DNA of 64,000 bases. Origin: Pseudomonas sp. FP1742. GTDB lineage: Bacteria > Pseudomonadota > Gammaproteobacteria > Pseudomonadales > Pseudomonadaceae. Below, piece after piece: positions 61,885 through 64,000 of the stretch (positions are counted from its first letter, which is position 1; every line of letters starts with the position of its first letter). The stretch covers positions 3,534,001-3,598,000 of the forward strand of contig NZ_CP117460.1 in the NCBI RefSeq assembly GCF_030687145.1. Reading direction: 5' to 3'. The position numbers were made by a program, and so were the translations under genes. A model generated the notes under the pieces. The model ran no database searches, was not told where the DNA came from, and worked only from the letters and a program-made list of their open reading frames with translations.

Positions 61885-61908
61885 AGGCGGCGAGTGCCCT
61901 CGCCGCCT
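61885..61908. terminator. Hairpin between DUF3303 and ligD genes
   Basis: AGGCGGCGAG (61885-61894), loop TGCC, CTCGCCGCCT (61899-61908) is a perfect 10-bp stem in the 46-base gap between convergent genes. It probably terminates both. Confidence 0.75.
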
Positions 61909-61921
61909 TGCTTCTGACTGC

Positions 61922-64000
61922 CTACTTTTTCATCCCGACCCGTCGCCGCATTTCGGCAGTGATCGTCTGCCGGGTTTTCTTCATATCGGCCCAGGGTTCA
62001 TCGCCTACCTCTGCCAGGCGTTCATGCACGGTCTGCAGGTTCCATTGATCGCCCCCCTTGAGCTCGGCCACCTCATCGCGAAAAATCGGCACCGACACCG
62101 GCAGCCCTTCGCGGGTGCGCACGGCGTAGGCGCAAATCGTGGTGGCGCCCAGACCGTTGCGCAGGTAATCGATGAAAATGCGCCCGACACGGTTTTTCGG
62201 TCCCGACACCGCGGAAAAACGATCCGGCAACAGCTTGGCCATGTGGCTGACGATCGCGTGGCTGAAGTCCTTGACCTCATCCCAGCCGTGCTTGCGGGTC
62301 AACGGTACAACCAGGTGAATCCCCTTGCCGCCACTGGTTTTGAGAAACGCCTTGAGCCCCAGTTCATCGAGCACCGTGAGGGTCAGCCGGGTGGCTTCGA
62401 TCATGCTCTTCCAGGGCAGCGCCGGGTCCGGGTCGAGGTCGAGCACGAAGCGGTCCGGTTTATCCAGATCGACTGACGTGGCGTTCCAGGTGTGCAGCTC
62501 CACCGTGCTCATCTGCACCGCGCCGATCAGGGCCTCGGCGCTGTTGATGATCATGATCGGTTGGCCTGTCAGTGCCTTGTCCAAGGTGACAATGCCGGGA
62601 ATGGCCAGATTTTCAGCGTTCTTCTGAAAGAACAGTTCACCGGCGATACCCTCCGGCGCGCGCACCAGAGCCACCGGCCGGTCCTTGAGTTGCGGCAGAA
62701 TCCACTTGGCGACGCCGGCGTAATACTCCGCCAATTGCATCTTGGTGATGCCGCTGCTGGCGTCGATTACCCTGTCCGGGTGGGTGATACGCACCTTGCC
62801 CTGCCCCAGGCCGACTTGTGACGGTGCGGGTGCGGCGTGCTTTTTGCTGGCTGAGGTCTTCACGGTTTTCGGCACCTCCTCGGTGATCTCTTCGGCAGGC
62901 TTATCCTCACGCAGACCGTGGAACACAGCATGGCGCACCGAGCCGTCCTTGGTCATTTCGGCAAAGGCTACTTCCGCCAGGAGGCTGGGTTTGAGCCAAT
63001 GCACTCCCTTGGCCTCGAACCCGGTGGGCGGGTTGACCACCGACGGCTTTTTCGTCTGCAGTGGCTTGAGTTGTTCATAAAGACGCTTGAGGGTTGCCTC
63101 GTTGAACCCGGTGCCGACCTTGCCGGCATAGCGCAACTCACCGCTGTCGCGGTCGTGCAACCCCAGCAGCAACGCGCCGAAAGCACTGCGCGCGCCTTTG
63201 GGATCGGTGAAGCCGACCACGACGAATTCCTGCCGATGCTTGCACTTGAGCTTGATCCAGTCACTGGTGCGCCGGGACACGTAAGGCGAGCCCAGGCGTT
63301 TGCCGATCAAGCCTTCCATCTGCATTTCGCAGGCGCTGTTGAGCAAGGCTTCCGGGGACTCGCCGAACGCATCGGAGAATCGCAACAACGGGTTTTCATT
63401 GAGTTTGAGTACAGTCGCCAGCGCCGCCCTGCGCTCCTCGACAGGCACTGCGCGCAGGTCCACGCCGTTGAGGTAGGGCAAATCGAACAGGTAGTAGACG
63501 ATGTTGCCACTACGGCCGGCATCGAAGGCGTTTTGCAGCGCCTGAAAATCCGGAACGCCCCGCTCGTTGGCCACCACCATTTCGCCGTCGAGCCAGGCCG
63601 ATTCCAGGCCCAGCGCCGCTAGCGCCTGGGCCTGCTCAGGCAATTTGTGAGTCCAGTCGTGACCGTTGCGGGTAAAGAGTTTGACCTCGCCGTGGTCGAT
63701 ACGCGCCATCACCCGGTAGCCGTCGAACTTGATCTCATAGCTCCATTCGCCGCTCGGCGCGGATTCGACCAGCGTCGCCAGTTCAGGCTTGAGCAGCTCC
63801 GGCAGCCTGGCTTTACGGGCGCCTTTCAGTATTGGCGACTTTTCCTTGCGTGCCTTGGCCGGAGCTTTTTTGATCGGTTTGGGTGGTTCCGCACCGTGCT
63901 TTTTTTCCACGATGGTGCGGTCGCTGAGCACGCTGTCGGGCTCGGCGGCGACCACGTCGTACTCGCTTTCGGGCCTGGCTGCGCCGTCCTGATGCTTGAT
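61922..64000 (-). CDS. ligD: Multifunctional DNA ligase D (N-terminal part beyond the window)
   Basis: The frame is open from 61922 to the window edge, 692 codons. In reading order it contains a basic linker (residues up to about 65 of the visible part), the ATP-dependent ligase domain with nucleotidyl lysine in YEIKFDGYRVMARI, then ELDGEM-like WLDGEMVV and EGLIGKRL. The primase-polymerase domain follows (VRITHPDRVID, VLDLDPDPALPW with catalytic aspartates, TSGGKGIHLVVPL). The phosphoesterase domain expected upstream lies outside. With Ku, LigD does bacterial non-homologous end joining. Ku is not in the window. Confidence 0.95.
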   Translation of the reverse strand: MKHQDGAARPESEYDVVAAEPDSVLSDRTIVEKKHGAEPPKPIKKAPAKARKEKSPILKGARKARLPELLKPELATLVESAPSGEWSYEIKFDGYRVMARIDHGEVKLFTRNGHDWTHKLPEQAQALAALGLESAWLDGEMVVANERGVPDFQALQNAFDAGRSGNIVYYLFDLPYLNGVDLRAVPVEERRAALATVLKLNENPLLRFSDAFGESPEALLNSACEMQMEGLIGKRLGSPYVSRRTSDWIKLKCKHRQEFVVVGFTDPKGARSAFGALLLGLHDRDSGELRYAGKVGTGFNEATLKRLYEQLKPLQTKKPSVVNPPTGFEAKGVHWLKPSLLAEVAFAEMTKDGSVRHAVFHGLREDKPAEEITEEVPKTVKTSASKKHAAPAPSQVGLGQGKVRITHPDRVIDASSGITKMQLAEYYAGVAKWILPQLKDRPVALVRAPEGIAGELFFQKNAENLAIPGIVTLDKALTGQPIMIINSAEALIGAVQMSTVELHTWNATSVDLDKPDRFVLDLDPDPALPWKSMIEATRLTLTVLDELGLKAFLKTSGGKGIHLVVPLTRKHGWDEVKDFSHAIVSHMAKLLPDRFSAVSGPKNRVGRIFIDYLRNGLGATTICAYAVRTREGLPVSVPIFRDEVAELKGGDQWNLQTVHERLAEVGDEPWADMKKTRQTITAEMRRRVGMKK

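Noticed and set aside
1..64000. CRISPR array, prophage, tRNA or rRNA genes, complete insertion sequences
   Set aside because: No regularly spaced repeats, phage structural genes, tRNA-like cloverleaf sequence or transposase frames were recognised.

Overview
The window looks like a chromosomal segment of a Pseudomonas species, most likely of the P. fluorescens group. The basis is a GC-rich genome with Pseudomonas-style gene sets: the xylA-xylFGH order, a LigD of ligase-then-polymerase order, HisJQMP-type and PhnE-type transport operons, and many LysR, AraC and TetR regulators. This assignment comes from recognised families and not from a database search. No rRNA, tRNA, CRISPR array, intact insertion sequence or prophage was seen.

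Layout. 1-4.1 kb: the end of xylose isomerase and the xylFGH D-xylose ABC importer. 4.4-7.1 kb: a PhnB-like gene stub, a LysR/azoreductase divergent pair, a truncated GFA-family gene and a secreted HExxH protein. 7.5-14.5 kb: accessory genes, namely two lipoproteins, two AraC-type regulators, an AurF-like diiron protein, a second copy of the HExxH protein in opposite orientation, and a small cytochrome c. 14.7-18.9 kb: a TetR regulator with an Old Yellow Enzyme reductase, an SDR, a beheaded hydrolase and an MDR oxidoreductase. 19.3-22.5 kb: a PhnD/PhnC/PhnE-type ABC importer. 22.8-25.8 kb: a cationic amino-acid ABC importer. 26-28 kb: an AT-richer LuxR regulator divergent from an orphan polyamine-type binding protein. 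28.3-31.5 kb: a decaying vgrG that ends beside a 64-bp copy of part of trmK (the gene itself is at 58.7 kb), then an orphan two-domain ArsA ATPase. 31.6-34.8 kb: PPK2 and an AKR/LysR divergent pair.

35.3-44.5 kb is the most interesting region. It holds five co-oriented genes: wecB, a BcsB-like periplasmic subunit, an NfrB-like glycosyltransferase ending in MshEN c-di-GMP-binding repeats, an NfrA-like TPR/outer-membrane exporter, and a DUF4434-type putative glycoside hydrolase. Together they could form a complete polysaccharide machine: make UDP-ManNAc, polymerise it under c-di-GMP control, guide it through the periplasm, export it and trim it. It resembles the E. coli phage-N4 receptor glycan pathway, with BcsB and hydrolase modules added.

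44.6-48.7 kb: a cupin, a candidate sRNA, a lipoprotein, and a LysR gene divergent from a three-gene operon (SnoaL-like, epimerase, phosphatase). 48.9-55.1 kb: a two-component system divergent from a PepSY / DUF2271 / PepSY-TM-flavoreductase / ApbE operon, probably a membrane flavin electron-transfer module. 55.2-64 kb: a small unknown protein, a chemoreceptor, a secreted NUC1-type nuclease, TrmK, an acetyltransferase, a VOC protein, small conserved proteins and ligD, which runs off the window.

Several genes are visibly broken (PhnB-like, GFA, hydrolase, vgrG), so the accessory stretches have been shaped by repeated deletion and rearrangement.
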